From Candidatus Brocadiaceae bacterium S225 (GTDB taxonomy: Bacteria > Planctomycetota > Brocadiia > Brocadiales > Scalinduaceae), in the NCBI GenBank assembly GCA_007859995.1, contig SMSL01000001.1:206442-270441 (forward strand): a stretch of 64,000 bases of DNA. Direction: 5' to 3'. Under the pieces are notes generated by a model that made no database searches, was not told where the DNA came from, and saw nothing but the letters and a program-made list of their open reading frames with translations. Made by a program: the position numbers and the translations under genes. Shown here in pieces: positions 15,805-24,912 of the stretch; within the stretch, counting starts at the first letter, position 1, and each line of letters opens with the position of its first letter.

Positions 15805-16650
15805 ATGAGATACATAATAACGTTTATATTAATTATTTTTGTTTCGAATCTTATTTTAACAGTTGACTCTTTTGCTCAACGAGGAATGGGATGGGGACGT
15901 GGGAATCCGTATTGTAAAATATATAACCAGGAAGCTGCAGAAAAAATTAGTGGAGAGGTTGTTAGCGTAGACAAAATTGTTCGAGGGAAAGAAGGGTTTT
16001 ACGGAGTACATTTAACGGTGAAAACTGACAAGGAAACCGTGACCGTTCACTTAGGACCGGGATGGTACATTGAAAATCAGGACACGAAGATTGAGACGAA
16101 GGATAAGGTTGAAATTACCGGTTCAAAGATTTTTTATGAAGACAAACCAGCCATCATTGCTTATGAAGTAAAAAAGGGAGATGATATATTAGTACTAAGG
16201 GACTCAACCGGATTTCCTGCCTGGAGTGGTTGGAGACGACTCTCTGATAATCAACCTCCAAAAAGTCAGGGAATGAAATGGAAAGGCAGCGGCGGGTGGG
16301 GACCTAAGGCCAACTATGGAAGGATGTATAACCCTGAAACAGTAGAAACCATTAATGGAGAAATATCTAATGTAGACAAGATTACACCTGGTAAGGGTAT
16401 GTCTTATGGTATCCATGTGGTATTAAAGACTGACGGAACTACCTTACCTATTCATTTAGGACCGGGATGGTACATTGAAAACCAGGATACAAAAATTGAA
16501 CAGAATGACAAAGTTGAAGTAACAGGTTCAAGGATCACTTTCGAAGGAAAACCGGCCATTATTGCCGCTAAAATAAAAAAAGGAGACGAAGTATTAATAC
16601 TCAGAGATGAAAATGGTATTCCTGCCTGGAGCGGTTGGAGACGACGCTAG
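15805..16650 (+). CDS. Exported protein with two tandem ~125-residue repeats
   Basis: 281 residues with a signal peptide (cut near SFAQ, residue 25). Two copies of one domain follow, about residues 38-148 and 171-280. Each copy runs from a Y-N-x-E-x-x-E-x-I-x-G-E start through a VxVDKI block, HLGPGWYIENQDTKIE, a KVE(I/V)TGS block and KPAIIA, and ends PAWSGWRR. The strand-rich pattern with a 'DKVEVTGS' turn is reminiscent of periplasmic OB-fold proteins (DUF5666/YgiW-like). I do not know the family and infer binding, not catalysis. No cysteines or haem motifs are present in the repeats. Confidence 0.8.
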   Translation: MRYIITFILIIFVSNLILTVDSFAQRGMGWGRGNPYCKIYNQEAAEKISGEVVSVDKIVRGKEGFYGVHLTVKTDKETVTVHLGPGWYIENQDTKIETKDKVEITGSKIFYEDKPAIIAYEVKKGDDILVLRDSTGFPAWSGWRRLSDNQPPKSQGMKWKGSGGWGPKANYGRMYNPETVETINGEISNVDKITPGKGMSYGIHVVLKTDGTTLPIHLGPGWYIENQDTKIEQNDKVEVTGSRITFEGKPAIIAAKIKKGDEVLILRDENGIPAWSGWRRR

Positions 16651-16664
16651 TTTAACAAAAGCCC

Positions 16665-16766
16665 ATGGAGGGTTTAAAACGTGAGATAAAGATCTATGTT
16701 AAGGTCGAGAACGGAGGAATTATTCTCGGCGGTACCGGTATATGTAATGGAATTTTAGCAAATTAG
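16665..16766 (+). CDS. Short ORF, 33 residues, doubtful
   Basis: ATG 16665 opens a frame with YVKVENGGIILGGTG before TAG 16764-16766. No ribosome site or homologue is recognised; it may be a fragment. It is listed because it is the only frame of note in the 16651-17148 gap. Confidence 0.15.
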   Translation: MEGLKREIKIYVKVENGGIILGGTGICNGILAN

Positions 16767-16988
16767 CATATACGTAAAATCTTCCCCTTGACATTCCATC
16801 CCCAAAAGATAACAATAAACACACATTCATGTTATACAGACGGGGATAGTCGGGGTTCTTGATTTTTGATTCCTATGATTATCCCTGTGGTCTTATTCAC
16901 AGAGATAACAACCCCAGGACATGCAAGGTAAAAAAATGCAAAATGTTTTGACTCAGACCTTGAATATGGAATACACTTGAAGCAAAAG

Positions 16989-17039
16989 GATATACTATAA
17001 AATTCGTTACTATACAGAAACTGTAGAAGATCTCGTCAG
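16989..17039 (+). repeat. 51-bp dispersed repeat, copy 1 (copy 2 at 51881-51931)
   Basis: GATATACTATAAAAT followed by about 36 bp is about 80% identical to 51881-51931. In the same frame both copies encode YYKI-x-Y-x3-ETVE, so it may derive from a coding fragment. In both places it lies shortly upstream of a gene start (110 and 8 bp). The rest of the 16651-17148 gap shows nothing I can identify. Confidence 0.6.
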
Positions 17040-17148
17040 GCAAATATCATGGACTGGAAGACATTCATAGCAAACATAATAGAGAGCCTGGCATAGCCCA
17101 TATTTCCCATTTGACCCCGAATTCCCGACAAATTCACGAATTTTCCTA

Positions 17149-18069
17149 TTGGATATGAAAATAGTTCGTATAAACCTGATAGTTATCGTTTTTTTCACAT
17201 GTTGCCTCAGTGAATTAGAAAGTGCCGGGCATGGTCATAGTCTATACACATCTGTTACTGGTATTCGATTGCGAACAACTGAAAATTTTGATGTCGTTAA
17301 TTTATACAAACCTATACATCCTGAAATACATGATTCTCCTGGGTTTGATATATACATGGCCCCTTTGATCATTCAGGAGATACCATCTGGTGGAGCAGGA
17401 GATATGACTGATCGGTTTGGTTTTGTTACTGCGGATTCTTCCGGACGCCTTCATATTGATTCGACGCGCCCGGTTGTATATTATTTTCAGTCTTACATTG
17501 ATTTGGGTGGAAGCGTACATCAACAGATTTCTTACCTTTGGTGTTATGATAGGGGCAACACAGAATACTTTGGGGAGAATATAGGAATTGCCGTTCAAGG
17601 TATTCGTATGACGATGGATAGCGACGGATTCCCCGCGATAATTGAACTCCTTGGTGATACGAGCAATTACCGTATCCTTTATGTCTCCAAGACTCTAGAA
17701 GAGACTACAGTGGATATATTTGGCAAACCCCTGCCAGGTAGAAAATATTCCATTGAACGTAATCAAGAGGACTTACCGGATATTGTTGTTGCTCGAGTTG
17801 TAGAAAGAGGCCCAGAACCTTCCGGACCGTTTGTATATATTCAATCCTGTAGTCATGATATCACTACTCTACTTTGTCGTTGCGAAAATACCCAATTTCG
17901 GGATATAGAAGAAGATGTACTTTACGAGCTTTTACCGATCGAGGAACTCTATATTGTTGGAATTAATGATACGTCCTGGTCGCAGGAAATCCTGAACAAC
18001 AAGTATCCACGGTCGAAGGGGGAAAAGAACTGGTTATTGAGGAACCTGCGGTTACCGCCAGAATTTTGA
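17149..18069 (+). CDS. Exported protein of unknown function
   Basis: 306 residues beginning MDMKIVRINLIVIVFFTCCLSELESAG..., a signal peptide (a start at the third codon is possible). The mature part is strand-rich and mentions no known motif. Acidic patches, six cysteines (CSHDITTLLCRC cluster near residue 240) and a C-terminal basic stretch are the only notable points. The CxC cluster could bind metal. It stands alone, followed by a convergent enzyme gene. Not recognised. Confidence 0.65.
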   Translation: MDMKIVRINLIVIVFFTCCLSELESAGHGHSLYTSVTGIRLRTTENFDVVNLYKPIHPEIHDSPGFDIYMAPLIIQEIPSGGAGDMTDRFGFVTADSSGRLHIDSTRPVVYYFQSYIDLGGSVHQQISYLWCYDRGNTEYFGENIGIAVQGIRMTMDSDGFPAIIELLGDTSNYRILYVSKTLEETTVDIFGKPLPGRKYSIERNQEDLPDIVVARVVERGPEPSGPFVYIQSCSHDITTLLCRCENTQFRDIEEDVLYELLPIEELYIVGINDTSWSQEILNNKYPRSKGEKNWLLRNLRLPPEF

Positions 18070-18204
18070 AGAGGAAGTTAAGCCTTTCGTTGATCTACGT
18101 TGTTTTCTGTCAGCACATCTGGTCATGCTGCAGGAATTCAGAGATCAAATTTTATACCTAACCCGTTCATCGCCGATATTGTGTATTTTGATTTTCATCT
18201 CTTA

Positions 18205-19194
18205 TCAGAACAGCTTTATATGTTTTAGTTTCTTCTGTTTCTTCATAAGCGTGTGGTACACAACATACGCTGTAGAAATATCCTGGACGGCTAAACCGGT
18301 TGAATCAAATAAAGTGATTTCATCGTCTGCTGTTCTACCTTTTTTCTTACCGGAAACAATCTCTCCAAGTTCCGCATGAATATCTTTCTTCTTTAGTTTG
18401 CCTCTGGAAATCGGGACATTAACTTCTCCGGAGTGAGAAGCCTGCTGCCATTCATCGATAACAATCTTGCAGGATTTTGTCAGTGCTGTTTCCAGCTCCT
18501 GTTTTCCTGCCGCGTCAGCGCCAATACCATTAATGTGCGTACCCGGATCGATCCATGATTTCCTGATAATTGGTTTTCTGACAGGTGTGGTTGTGGTAAC
18601 AATATCGGCTCCACAGCAGGCTTTCCTGCAGTCAGGCTCCGGAAAGAAAATGACTTCGGGATAGACATTAGACATCTCCCTGCAGAATTTAATCATGGAC
18701 TTTTCGGGACGTGCGTATACACGGACTTCTTTGAGCCTTCTGGTAAGCATGATATGGTGTAATTGAGTGTAGGCTTGCGCACCTGCCCCAATCAAAGCCA
18801 TAACTTTGCTGTTCTTTCTCGACAAGTACTTCGTTGCCACACCACCTGCTGCACCGGTACGCATATTTGTAATATGCGTACCGTCCAATACGGCAATATT
18901 AATCCCGTTCTTCGGGTCTGTCAGCAGAATAGTTGCCATAACTGTTGGCAGGCCGTATTTCTTATGATTATCAGGATGGACTGTAACCGATTTGATTCCG
19001 GCAACATTCATACCCCGATCATTAATGTAAGCGGGCATCGATCGCAAGTCACCAAATTTGAATGTCAAGTATGACTTTGGGGGTTGATAAGCCTTGCCCT
19101 TGCCGAAAGCCTTAAATGCGGCCTCAACTGTTTTCAGAGAAAGCGGATATGTCAGCACAGATTGTACATCTTTTGCTGTAATTAATAATGTCAT
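18205..19194 (-). CDS. Ornithine cyclodeaminase / alanine dehydrogenase family (mu-crystallin fold)
   Basis: 329 residues. The dinucleotide loop VMALIGAGAQAYTQLHHI lies at about residue 131. The family blocks GIKSVTVHPDN, GTHITNMRTGAAGGVATKYL, ADIVTTTTPVRKPII, GTHINGIGADAAGKQEL and DDEITLFDSTGLAVQD are present. This is the NAD-dependent family of ornithine cyclodeaminase, archaeal alanine dehydrogenase and ketimine reductases. The conserved Lys and Arg of the substrate site are present (K in AGIKSV, R in NMRTG). Substrate cannot be told apart from sequence. No linked amino-acid pathway gene is adjacent. Confidence 0.88.
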   Translation of the reverse strand: MTLLITAKDVQSVLTYPLSLKTVEAAFKAFGKGKAYQPPKSYLTFKFGDLRSMPAYINDRGMNVAGIKSVTVHPDNHKKYGLPTVMATILLTDPKNGINIAVLDGTHITNMRTGAAGGVATKYLSRKNSKVMALIGAGAQAYTQLHHIMLTRRLKEVRVYARPEKSMIKFCREMSNVYPEVIFFPEPDCRKACCGADIVTTTTPVRKPIIRKSWIDPGTHINGIGADAAGKQELETALTKSCKIVIDEWQQASHSGEVNVPISRGKLKKKDIHAELGEIVSGKKKGRTADDEITLFDSTGLAVQDISTAYVVYHTLMKKQKKLKHIKLF

Positions 19195-19302
19195 ATCAAA
19201 ATTAGATGAGAAGTAACTGTTCTTTTATCAATACTAGTATTAGAACAAAACACCTCACAAGGATTCAACAATTTTTCAAGTTTTTCGTAAATAATGCGGA
19301 AG

Positions 19303-19719
19303 TTACTCATCAATTTCAAATGGATCATCTACAGTCGACCCATTAAACTTCTTTGCATGGGTTTGTGCATGTTGTCTCTGTTGAAAAGCATGAATACGAT
19401 TGTTATTAGTCTTATTTGTAATTAAGTCACTTACCACAAAATACGCCATATAAGAATCGATCTTCTTTCCCCTGATCTCATCAGTTACTATCACATGGTC
19501 AACAAGTTGTATATTTTTTTTGAACCATTGCGTTGCACAGTATATGGAACAGAACTTTTTAACCGAGCTGTCCTTCAGAACAATATCAACCTCGTAAATT
19601 GCAGTGACAGCACAACCATCGTAGGCGCAGTGATGAGTGCTTAGATATTTCTGGTAGCATACCCCCATTACCGAAACTATCAATACGATAATTATCCCTA
19701 TCCAGAATGTTTTTGTCAT
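19303..19719 (-). CDS. NosL-like metal-binding protein, membrane-anchored
   Basis: 138 residues: one N-terminal membrane helix, then four cysteines in two pairs (Cys31/Cys36 and Cys57/Cys61 in KKFCSIYCATQWF). NosL-type blocks follow: VIVTDEIRGKKIDSYMAYFVV and IHAFQQRQHAQTHAKKFNG. NosL proteins are Cu(I) chaperones for nitrous-oxide reductase. Here no nosZ is present, so the protein may serve another copper site. It ends a minus-strand run with a polytopic protein and an ABC transporter (4-nt gap upstream), resembling nosFYL-style modules. Confidence 0.75.
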   Translation of the reverse strand: MTKTFWIGIIIVLIVSVMGVCYQKYLSTHHCAYDGCAVTAIYEVDIVLKDSSVKKFCSIYCATQWFKKNIQLVDHVIVTDEIRGKKIDSYMAYFVVSDLITNKTNNNRIHAFQQRQHAQTHAKKFNGSTVDDPFEIDE

Positions 19720-19723
19720 TTTA

Positions 19724-20749
19724 TTAAATTAGAATCAAATGTATGGTTACCATCATAATGAAGGCCAATAAGCAAAACAGGCTTAGACCGTTAACCTTCC
19801 TTAGAAGTTTTTCTGTTACAACCTGTGTTTCCCCATTCCTGCAAATCAGGTGCAGGATAACCATCCAGCCAATTGCAAATGTTCCAATAGCAAATAATCC
19901 AAGTATAACCGGCGCGTCTGGAACGATGCCTTTTCCCATAAAGCAGTAAATGCAGTGGTGAAGAGGTAGCTGCATCAGCGTGGGACCAATGTTCTCAAAA
20001 AATGAAATAATTACGATAGGAATATTGACTACAGCTATCACAACCTGACTATAAAGCATAACATTTTTGGGTAATGATGCTAATGATTGCCATTTCCTGG
20101 AGAGACTTGTAAATAATAAAATAATGAGAATTATGTTTGTCGCATAGAAAACAATAAATAGCGCCTGTTGGAAATCGCTTCCGAAGAGAGCTTGTGGAAT
20201 CATTGCGGAAGGTCTTAAAGGTGTATCAAAGAAGGTTGCGCAACAGGAGACTGACATCAATGGCTTCATGTGGATAACATAATAGATATCTCCTATACTA
20301 TCAGTTAAAAGCACACCACATATCGGGAGAAGCAATAACAAATTCTTTCTTGCCAGGGGCGATGTCGGAATGGATTTATCAACGTAATAGCATAACAACC
20401 AACCGCCCATTATAAAAAACGAAATTGGCTTAATTATCTGTAAAAAAGTCACCGTATCCGGAAGAACTCGCGTAACTCCGAAAATGCACATCGCCCCCGG
20501 TACTTCAGATACGAAGCTCTGGAGCATGAAGTAAAACCATGGCCAGGCAAACATTCGGACTGACAGCGCCACACATGCTAACAAAAATATCAGATACCCT
20601 CTCTCTTCAAATTTACTTTTGGCCTCTAACGGCACAATTTTTTTGAAGTGAAAGAGTGTCTTAAACGTAGCATAAAACAGATACCCACCCAGTACACAAC
20701 TTAATACAGCAATAAATAACATAATAAGAGTAAAGATGTTTACAATCAT
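19724..20749 (-). CDS. Polytopic membrane protein in the NosL/ABC cluster
   Basis: 341 residues with eight or nine membrane helices and no signal peptide. Cysteines cluster in MSVSCCATFF near residue 172 and HHCIYCFMGKG near residue 262, both beside helix ends, and could ligate metal. The family is not recognised by name. The start overlaps the ATPase stop by 4 nt and the stop is 4 nt from the NosL-like gene, so the three form one translational unit. A role in copper or thiol handling in the envelope is inference from context. Confidence 0.75.
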   Translation of the reverse strand: MIVNIFTLIMLFIAVLSCVLGGYLFYATFKTLFHFKKIVPLEAKSKFEERGYLIFLLACVALSVRMFAWPWFYFMLQSFVSEVPGAMCIFGVTRVLPDTVTFLQIIKPISFFIMGGWLLCYYVDKSIPTSPLARKNLLLLLPICGVLLTDSIGDIYYVIHMKPLMSVSCCATFFDTPLRPSAMIPQALFGSDFQQALFIVFYATNIILIILLFTSLSRKWQSLASLPKNVMLYSQVVIAVVNIPIVIISFFENIGPTLMQLPLHHCIYCFMGKGIVPDAPVILGLFAIGTFAIGWMVILHLICRNGETQVVTEKLLRKVNGLSLFCLLAFIMMVTIHLILI

Positions 20750-21408
20750 TCCAGCCTCCCATTTTTTATTTTATAGATTTCATCAGCAATTTTTTCAAAA
20801 CCGGCATCGTGCGTAGCCACCAATATTGTCACTCCGTCGGTTTGTAATTCCTTTAAGAGTTCCAGTAAATGTTCGCTGGTCTCGTCATCAATGTTAGACG
20901 TTGGTTCGTCTGCAATAATAATTTCAGGATTATTTACAAGCGCCCTTGCTATAGCTACCCGCTGTTGCTGTCCTCCGCTGAGTTCTTCGGGTGCATGGTC
21001 TAACCTGTCACCAAGCCCCACCTTTTCTAAAAGTAATTTTGCCATTTGAAAACGCTCTCTGAAACTGATACCCAAGGGTATGAGTGGATATGACACATTC
21101 TCCCAACTGGAAAGTCTGGGAATGAGATGAAAATTCTGAAAGATAAAACCTATCTTTTCACGACGTAACCTCGAAAGACCAATGTCTGAAAATGAAGTAA
21201 TCTCTTCATCATAAATGAACACTTTTCCTTCAGTCGGTCTGTCCAGAGCGCCAATAATATTTAACAGGGTAGTCTTCCCTGAACCGGATGGACCGTTAAA
21301 TACGACAAATGTGTTCTTTGATATATTCAGATTAATGTCTCTTATAGCATGTACTTCGTGCCGTGAATGTATACTGTAATATTTACAGAGCTTTTCCGTT
21401 CGTATCAT
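20746..21408 (-). CDS. ABC transporter ATPase, MacB/LolD type
   Basis: About 220 residues with Walker A GPSGSGKTTLLN, Q-loop FIFQNFHLIP, signature LSGGQQQRVAIARAL, Walker B IIIADEPTSNID and the H-loop ATHD. This composition and the 'GALDRPTEGKV' segment place it with the LolD/MacB group that works with FtsX-like permeases. The reading frame extends 14 codons upstream, but MIRTEKL at 21408 overlaps the permease stop by one base (TAATG) and is the likely start. It works with the permease encoded just upstream. Confidence 0.9.
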   Translation of the reverse strand: MIRTEKLCKYYSIHSRHEVHAIRDINLNISKNTFVVFNGPSGSGKTTLLNIIGALDRPTEGKVFIYDEEITSFSDIGLSRLRREKIGFIFQNFHLIPRLSSWENVSYPLIPLGISFRERFQMAKLLLEKVGLGDRLDHAPEELSGGQQQRVAIARALVNNPEIIIADEPTSNIDDETSEHLLELLKELQTDGVTILVATHDAGFEKIADEIYKIKNGRLE

Positions 21409-22556
21409 TATTTTAATGCCGCAACCGGAGATTCGGTTGACGCCCTCCATGAAGAATAGATACTACCAACCATGGTCAATATTATTGCAAAGAAAAAACT
21501 CAGTAGACACGGTAAAGGTAAAAATTTTGCGGGAACAGCAAATTCAGGTAACAAATTTATCTCCCCAATAAAAAATTGTGCGATAAAAGCTCCATTGAAG
21601 CACTTCATCCATATAATCGACAACAAAATGGCAGTGGTTGCTCCAAACAAACTGATTAGTAACTGTTCAAAGGAAATAAGTTCCAAAACCTCCAGTGTCT
21701 GCCATCCAGTGGCCTTCATAATACCGATCTCCTTTCTACGTTCTGATAGTCCAAAGCCAGAGGCCACCAGGATCGCGGGAATACCTAAAGCAAATGCAAC
21801 GGTATATAAAGCAGTGAAAATTCCCTCTTTAAGCATAAATCCTTTTTTTACATACAATTCTATCATACCTTTATCCTGCAATCTGTATGGTTCATTCTCA
21901 AATATATAGTACAATTCAGTAGCAATTTCCCCGTTATGTCCCGGAACGCTGTATATCTGTATATCAGTGGCAAATTCACGTTTACCGAATAGATCACCGG
22001 CATCTTCGAAAGGCATAAAAATGGTAGACGCACTCCAGATGTTCGAAGCAGAAGAGAAAAAACCCACGATGGTGAACAGCTTACGATTTTGCCCTCGCAT
22101 GCTGAATTGATCACCAATATTTAAATTAAAATATTCTGCCAATTCATTACCAATTACCACCTCATTCGCATTCTCAAAAATTCTGCCTGTAACACAGGTG
22201 GTTGATTCCGGCAGGTACTCTTTGTCGATACCCACAATAACAGCAAGTTTATCTTGCAGATAACATCTGCCAATAATTCGTGGAACAACCTTTTTTACCC
22301 CGAAGACCTCCTTTACCTCGTCCAGATATTTCAATGGAATAGCCGCATTCCTGCCAAATTCATCAAATGTTAAATATAGATCAGCGCTTTCCTCAACAGA
22401 ACCAAGCGATTGCAACCTGACGCCCTCTGAAATAGCTATTGCAGTTATAAATGGCAAAAGAATGGCAATAATACAAAGAGAGACAACAATAGACTTTGTC
22501 TTATGTCTTAACAAATTTTCTGTCGCTAAAAGTAATAGATTAGTATGTTTTTTCAA
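21408..22556 (-). CDS. ABC transporter permease, FtsX/MacB type
   Basis: 382 residues with the MacB layout: helix near residues 20-42, a periplasmic domain of about 200 residues (VEESADLYLTFDEFG, VVIGNELAEYFNLNIGD), then three helices from about residue 250. The FtsX signature SGFGLSERRKEIGIMKATGW is in the cytoplasmic loop. MacB-type transporters act as mechanical devices on periplasmic or lipid-anchored substrates. Its partner ATPase follows with a 1-nt overlap. Substrate is unknown; the NosL-like neighbour suggests copper-protein maturation. Confidence 0.88.
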   Translation of the reverse strand: MKKHTNLLLLATENLLRHKTKSIVVSLCIIAILLPFITAIAISEGVRLQSLGSVEESADLYLTFDEFGRNAAIPLKYLDEVKEVFGVKKVVPRIIGRCYLQDKLAVIVGIDKEYLPESTTCVTGRIFENANEVVIGNELAEYFNLNIGDQFSMRGQNRKLFTIVGFFSSASNIWSASTIFMPFEDAGDLFGKREFATDIQIYSVPGHNGEIATELYYIFENEPYRLQDKGMIELYVKKGFMLKEGIFTALYTVAFALGIPAILVASGFGLSERRKEIGIMKATGWQTLEVLELISFEQLLISLFGATTAILLSIIWMKCFNGAFIAQFFIGEINLLPEFAVPAKFLPLPCLLSFFFAIILTMVGSIYSSWRASTESPVAALK

Positions 22557-22721
22557 GAGATAATGCCCATATTTGGTTTGAATTTAGAAATTAATCCAAC
22601 CTGGCCAAGCCAGAATTAAAAAGCGCCGGAGACTTTAAGCTACCAGTTATCAGATGTTGAGGAAAACAGGAAATTCAGAAAAAACCTTAGAATAGAAAAC
22701 AAATTTTTTGCTTTTCCTCTC

Positions 22722-22818
22722 TCACGTAAAGCCGCCAAGAGCGCCAATAAAACGACATATAAATAAAAAAAAATAATAGTTTTTTCTCTGCGCTCTTTGC
22801 GGCTCTGCGTGATTATTT
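22722..22818. repeat. Inverted repeat of the 'GCG-TTCTTTGCGGCTCTGCGTGA' family
   Basis: TCACGTAAAGCCGCCAAGAG at the left and CTCTTTGCGGCTCTGCGTGA at the right form an imperfect inverted pair around an A/T core. Single-arm relatives occur near 957-990 (TGCGTTCTCGGCGACTTTGC) and 24940-24970 (CGCGTTCTTCGCGGCTTTGC). It fills the gap between the permease and the small membrane protein gene. Confidence 0.65.
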
Positions 22819-23142
22819 CTTCTCTCCTTTCCTGACTATTTCAATCGACGCTCCCATTTCCACTTTACTTGATATATAGGAGACGGTGCCGGTATGGTCA
22901 GGGCAATAGCTATAACCACCGGGGATAGGCCATTCGAAACATGAACACCTTGGGTCAATCCTTTGGTCAAAATTGATATAACACCAGGTAGGCTTTGTCG
23001 TGGCTCCCAGGCCAACACCATGCACTAACTGTTGAAAGTTATTATCAACGCCTACATACATCTTGCTTCGGCATAAATAAATTACAACTGATATTATCAT
23101 GCATAATAAAATGCTTAAAAGCAAAAAAGGTGTTTTTCTCAT
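22813..23142 (-). CDS. Small membrane-anchored protein with a Cys/His cluster
   Basis: 109 residues: one N-terminal helix (residues 5-23), then a short periplasmic part with WCYINFDQRIDPRCSCFEWP and GYSYCPDHTGTV. The spacing Cys...Cys-x-Cys...Cys-Pro-Asp-His suggests a metal or redox site. The family is not recognised. It lies between the ABC/NosL module and the cupredoxin gene on the same strand, so it may belong to the same envelope copper/redox unit. The last codons come from the repeat border. Confidence 0.6.
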   Translation of the reverse strand: MRKTPFLLLSILLCMIISVVIYLCRSKMYVGVDNNFQQLVHGVGLGATTKPTWCYINFDQRIDPRCSCFEWPIPGGYSYCPDHTGTVSYISSKVEMGASIEIVRKGEKK

Positions 23143-23229
23143 TTTGTAGTGTTGTCAAGTTGTTTCGATTGTTTTCTATATTCAGTGTACAGGTTGAATA
23201 GTTGAACGTCAGAAAAAATCTGTGAACAC

Positions 23230-23949
23230 TTATTTGCGTTTTTTTAATTGGAAATCCACGCTTGTCGTTTTACCCGCTTCTACCGTTACGTCTTTAGTCA
23301 GCGTTTTAAGCGTCTCATGCCATGCACTTAGTTTGTAAGTACCTGCCGATACATTCTCTATTTTGAAAACACCGTCCTTTTCAGTAAGAGAAAAATATGG
23401 ATTTTCCAGTACAAGCACAAAAGCTGACATCTCCGCGTGAACATTACACAAAAGTGGTATCTCTCCAGCTTTATCAAATGTTACGTGTTTTACAACGCCA
23501 ACATCATAAGTGCCCAAATTAAACTGCATAATGCAGTCTGGAGGGGACAGAACATTGTGGCGAACACTATCACTATTAGGAAAATCTATCGTTGTCCCCT
23601 TCTGTATCGCTATCACATGAGGGACAAAAGTTAAATTAAACTGGTCCACCACACCATGCTCCTCAGGGGCAGGGAATTTGTTGTCACCCACTTTTTCAAT
23701 ATAAACAACTACATTTTCCGGATATCTAACTCTCTTGCATGTAACATTTCCCGTAATAGTACCGCCATTCTCAACTTTAACCTCTGTTTTTATCTCCCGT
23801 TTTAAAGCCAGCATGGATTCCTTTAACTTCTCCTGCATTATTTTAGCCTCTTCTGCTGTCATGTTCTTTTCATCTTCCTGGGCATTAGCAAGAGAAGCAA
23901 ATAAAATTAATGCTAAAATAACGAGCGTTGCTAAAAAATATTTCTTCAT
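23230..23949 (-). CDS. Periplasmic cupredoxin with a carboxypeptidase-regulatory-like end
   Basis: 239 residues with signal peptide (cut after ANA, residue 23), a 30-residue helical charged segment, and a methylamine-utilisation/plastocyanin-like cupredoxin fold. The type I copper ligands are visible as His131 (DSVRHNV), Cys168, His171 and Met174 (LLCNVHAEM, C-x2-H-x2-M). A beta-sandwich end follows (GVFKIENVSAGTYKLSAWHE). It would carry electrons or copper in the periplasm. It sits next to the DUF4405 cytochrome-like gene and the NosL/ABC module, ribosome site AGGAGG. Confidence 0.85.
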   Translation of the reverse strand: MKKYFLATLVILALILFASLANAQEDEKNMTAEEAKIMQEKLKESMLALKREIKTEVKVENGGTITGNVTCKRVRYPENVVVYIEKVGDNKFPAPEEHGVVDQFNLTFVPHVIAIQKGTTIDFPNSDSVRHNVLSPPDCIMQFNLGTYDVGVVKHVTFDKAGEIPLLCNVHAEMSAFVLVLENPYFSLTEKDGVFKIENVSAGTYKLSAWHETLKTLTKDVTVEAGKTTSVDFQLKKRK

Positions 23950-24072
23950 AACATTAAACCTCCTTTTTTTATAATTCCATATTAACAGATAAATAATTAT
24001 AAACTTAGTTCTACTTAAAAATATTCATCCCTTTTTTGATTCTGACCAGGTCAGGTTATAAGTACCTGATAT

Positions 24073-24666
24073 TCAATGCTTCTCCTTATACCCCAGTATG
24101 ACCCGGCGAACATCATCCATTGTGAATCCGTAAGTCTTTCTTAGATCTCCCAGACACTCTTCTTTCTCTGTATCGTGTGGAAGCTTGAGTTTTTCGATTA
24201 TATATCTGGCAGGAACATCTGTAGTCTTTTCCGCCTCAAGTAAAGTCATTGATCCCCAGACCTGCACATTACCATGCCGTACTGAAGACAAGTCGCGACC
24301 ACTACGGCTCTCCAGAGTTGTTTCTATCGGACTTAACAAAGGAGCAGTAGACAGCGCCAAAAGAGCTATTACCCCCACAATACCCAAACCTGCACGGAAT
24401 CCCGATCCCTCACGGGGCTTTCCGGTAATCAGGTTTATAATCCATCGCCAGTGAAGTAACAAGTGCATCGCCAGAAGACCCAGAAAGAAAACAGAAATCC
24501 AGAAATGAATATCGCCCCACTCATGCCTGTCTAAACCCCAGATTGTCTTGAATCGTTTACTGCCTGGTGGAAGAACATAACGCATCAATACGCCGGTAGT
24601 AGTCAGGAAAATAAATCCGGCAAATGCGGCAGCATCAAATATAAAATTTAATTTAGAACGCTTCAT
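24073..24666 (-). CDS. DUF4405 cytochrome b-type membrane protein
   Basis: About 197 residues. Three or four helices carry histidines suited to haem b: LDRHEWGDIHFWISVFFLGL and LAMHLLLHWRWI, the DUF4405 core (residues 1-120). A soluble tail contains MTLLEAEKTTDVPARYIIEK and CLGDLRKTYGFTMDDVRRVI, read as a partner-binding domain. An open frame starts 11 codons earlier, but MKRSKLNF is preceded by AAGGAG at ideal spacing. It probably passes electrons between quinone pool and periplasmic partners such as the cupredoxin next door (inference). Confidence 0.8.
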   Translation of the reverse strand: MKRSKLNFIFDAAAFAGFIFLTTTGVLMRYVLPPGSKRFKTIWGLDRHEWGDIHFWISVFFLGLLAMHLLLHWRWIINLITGKPREGSGFRAGLGIVGVIALLALSTAPLLSPIETTLESRSGRDLSSVRHGNVQVWGSMTLLEAEKTTDVPARYIIEKLKLPHDTEKEECLGDLRKTYGFTMDDVRRVILGYKEKH

Positions 24667-24844
24667 TTTTGCTCCTTCTAAATCTATCGTTTGTTTCAAA
24701 TGAGCATTTTTTCAAATTTCTCATGCAAACGTCTTGTGATGAACATTTGATAATAGTTCTTCTTTTGTTATAAAGAAAAAAATATAACTCGAATAGTAAC
24801 TATTGACCGTAACCGGCGCAAAGTTGATATTTGTAAGTTATAGA

Positions 24845-24912
24845 TGGGTCCGCTCCGCTTGACCAATCCTACAAAAAGCAAATGGTAGGTTGGGTCAAGC
24901 GGAACGGACCCA
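24845..24912. repeat. MITE-like inverted repeat
   Basis: TGGGTCCGCTCCGCTTGACC at the left pairs with GGTCAAGCGGAACGGACCCA at the right (19 of 20). It lies in the 413-bp gap between the DUF4405 gene and the ABC-2 exporter, which otherwise holds only a fragment of the 22.7-kb repeat family and no gene. Confidence 0.8.

Noticed and set aside
19303..22556. Considered as a nitrous-oxide reductase (nos) operon
   Set aside because: No nosZ, nosD or nosR is present; only a NosL-like protein and an FtsX-type, not NosFY-type, transporter are seen.
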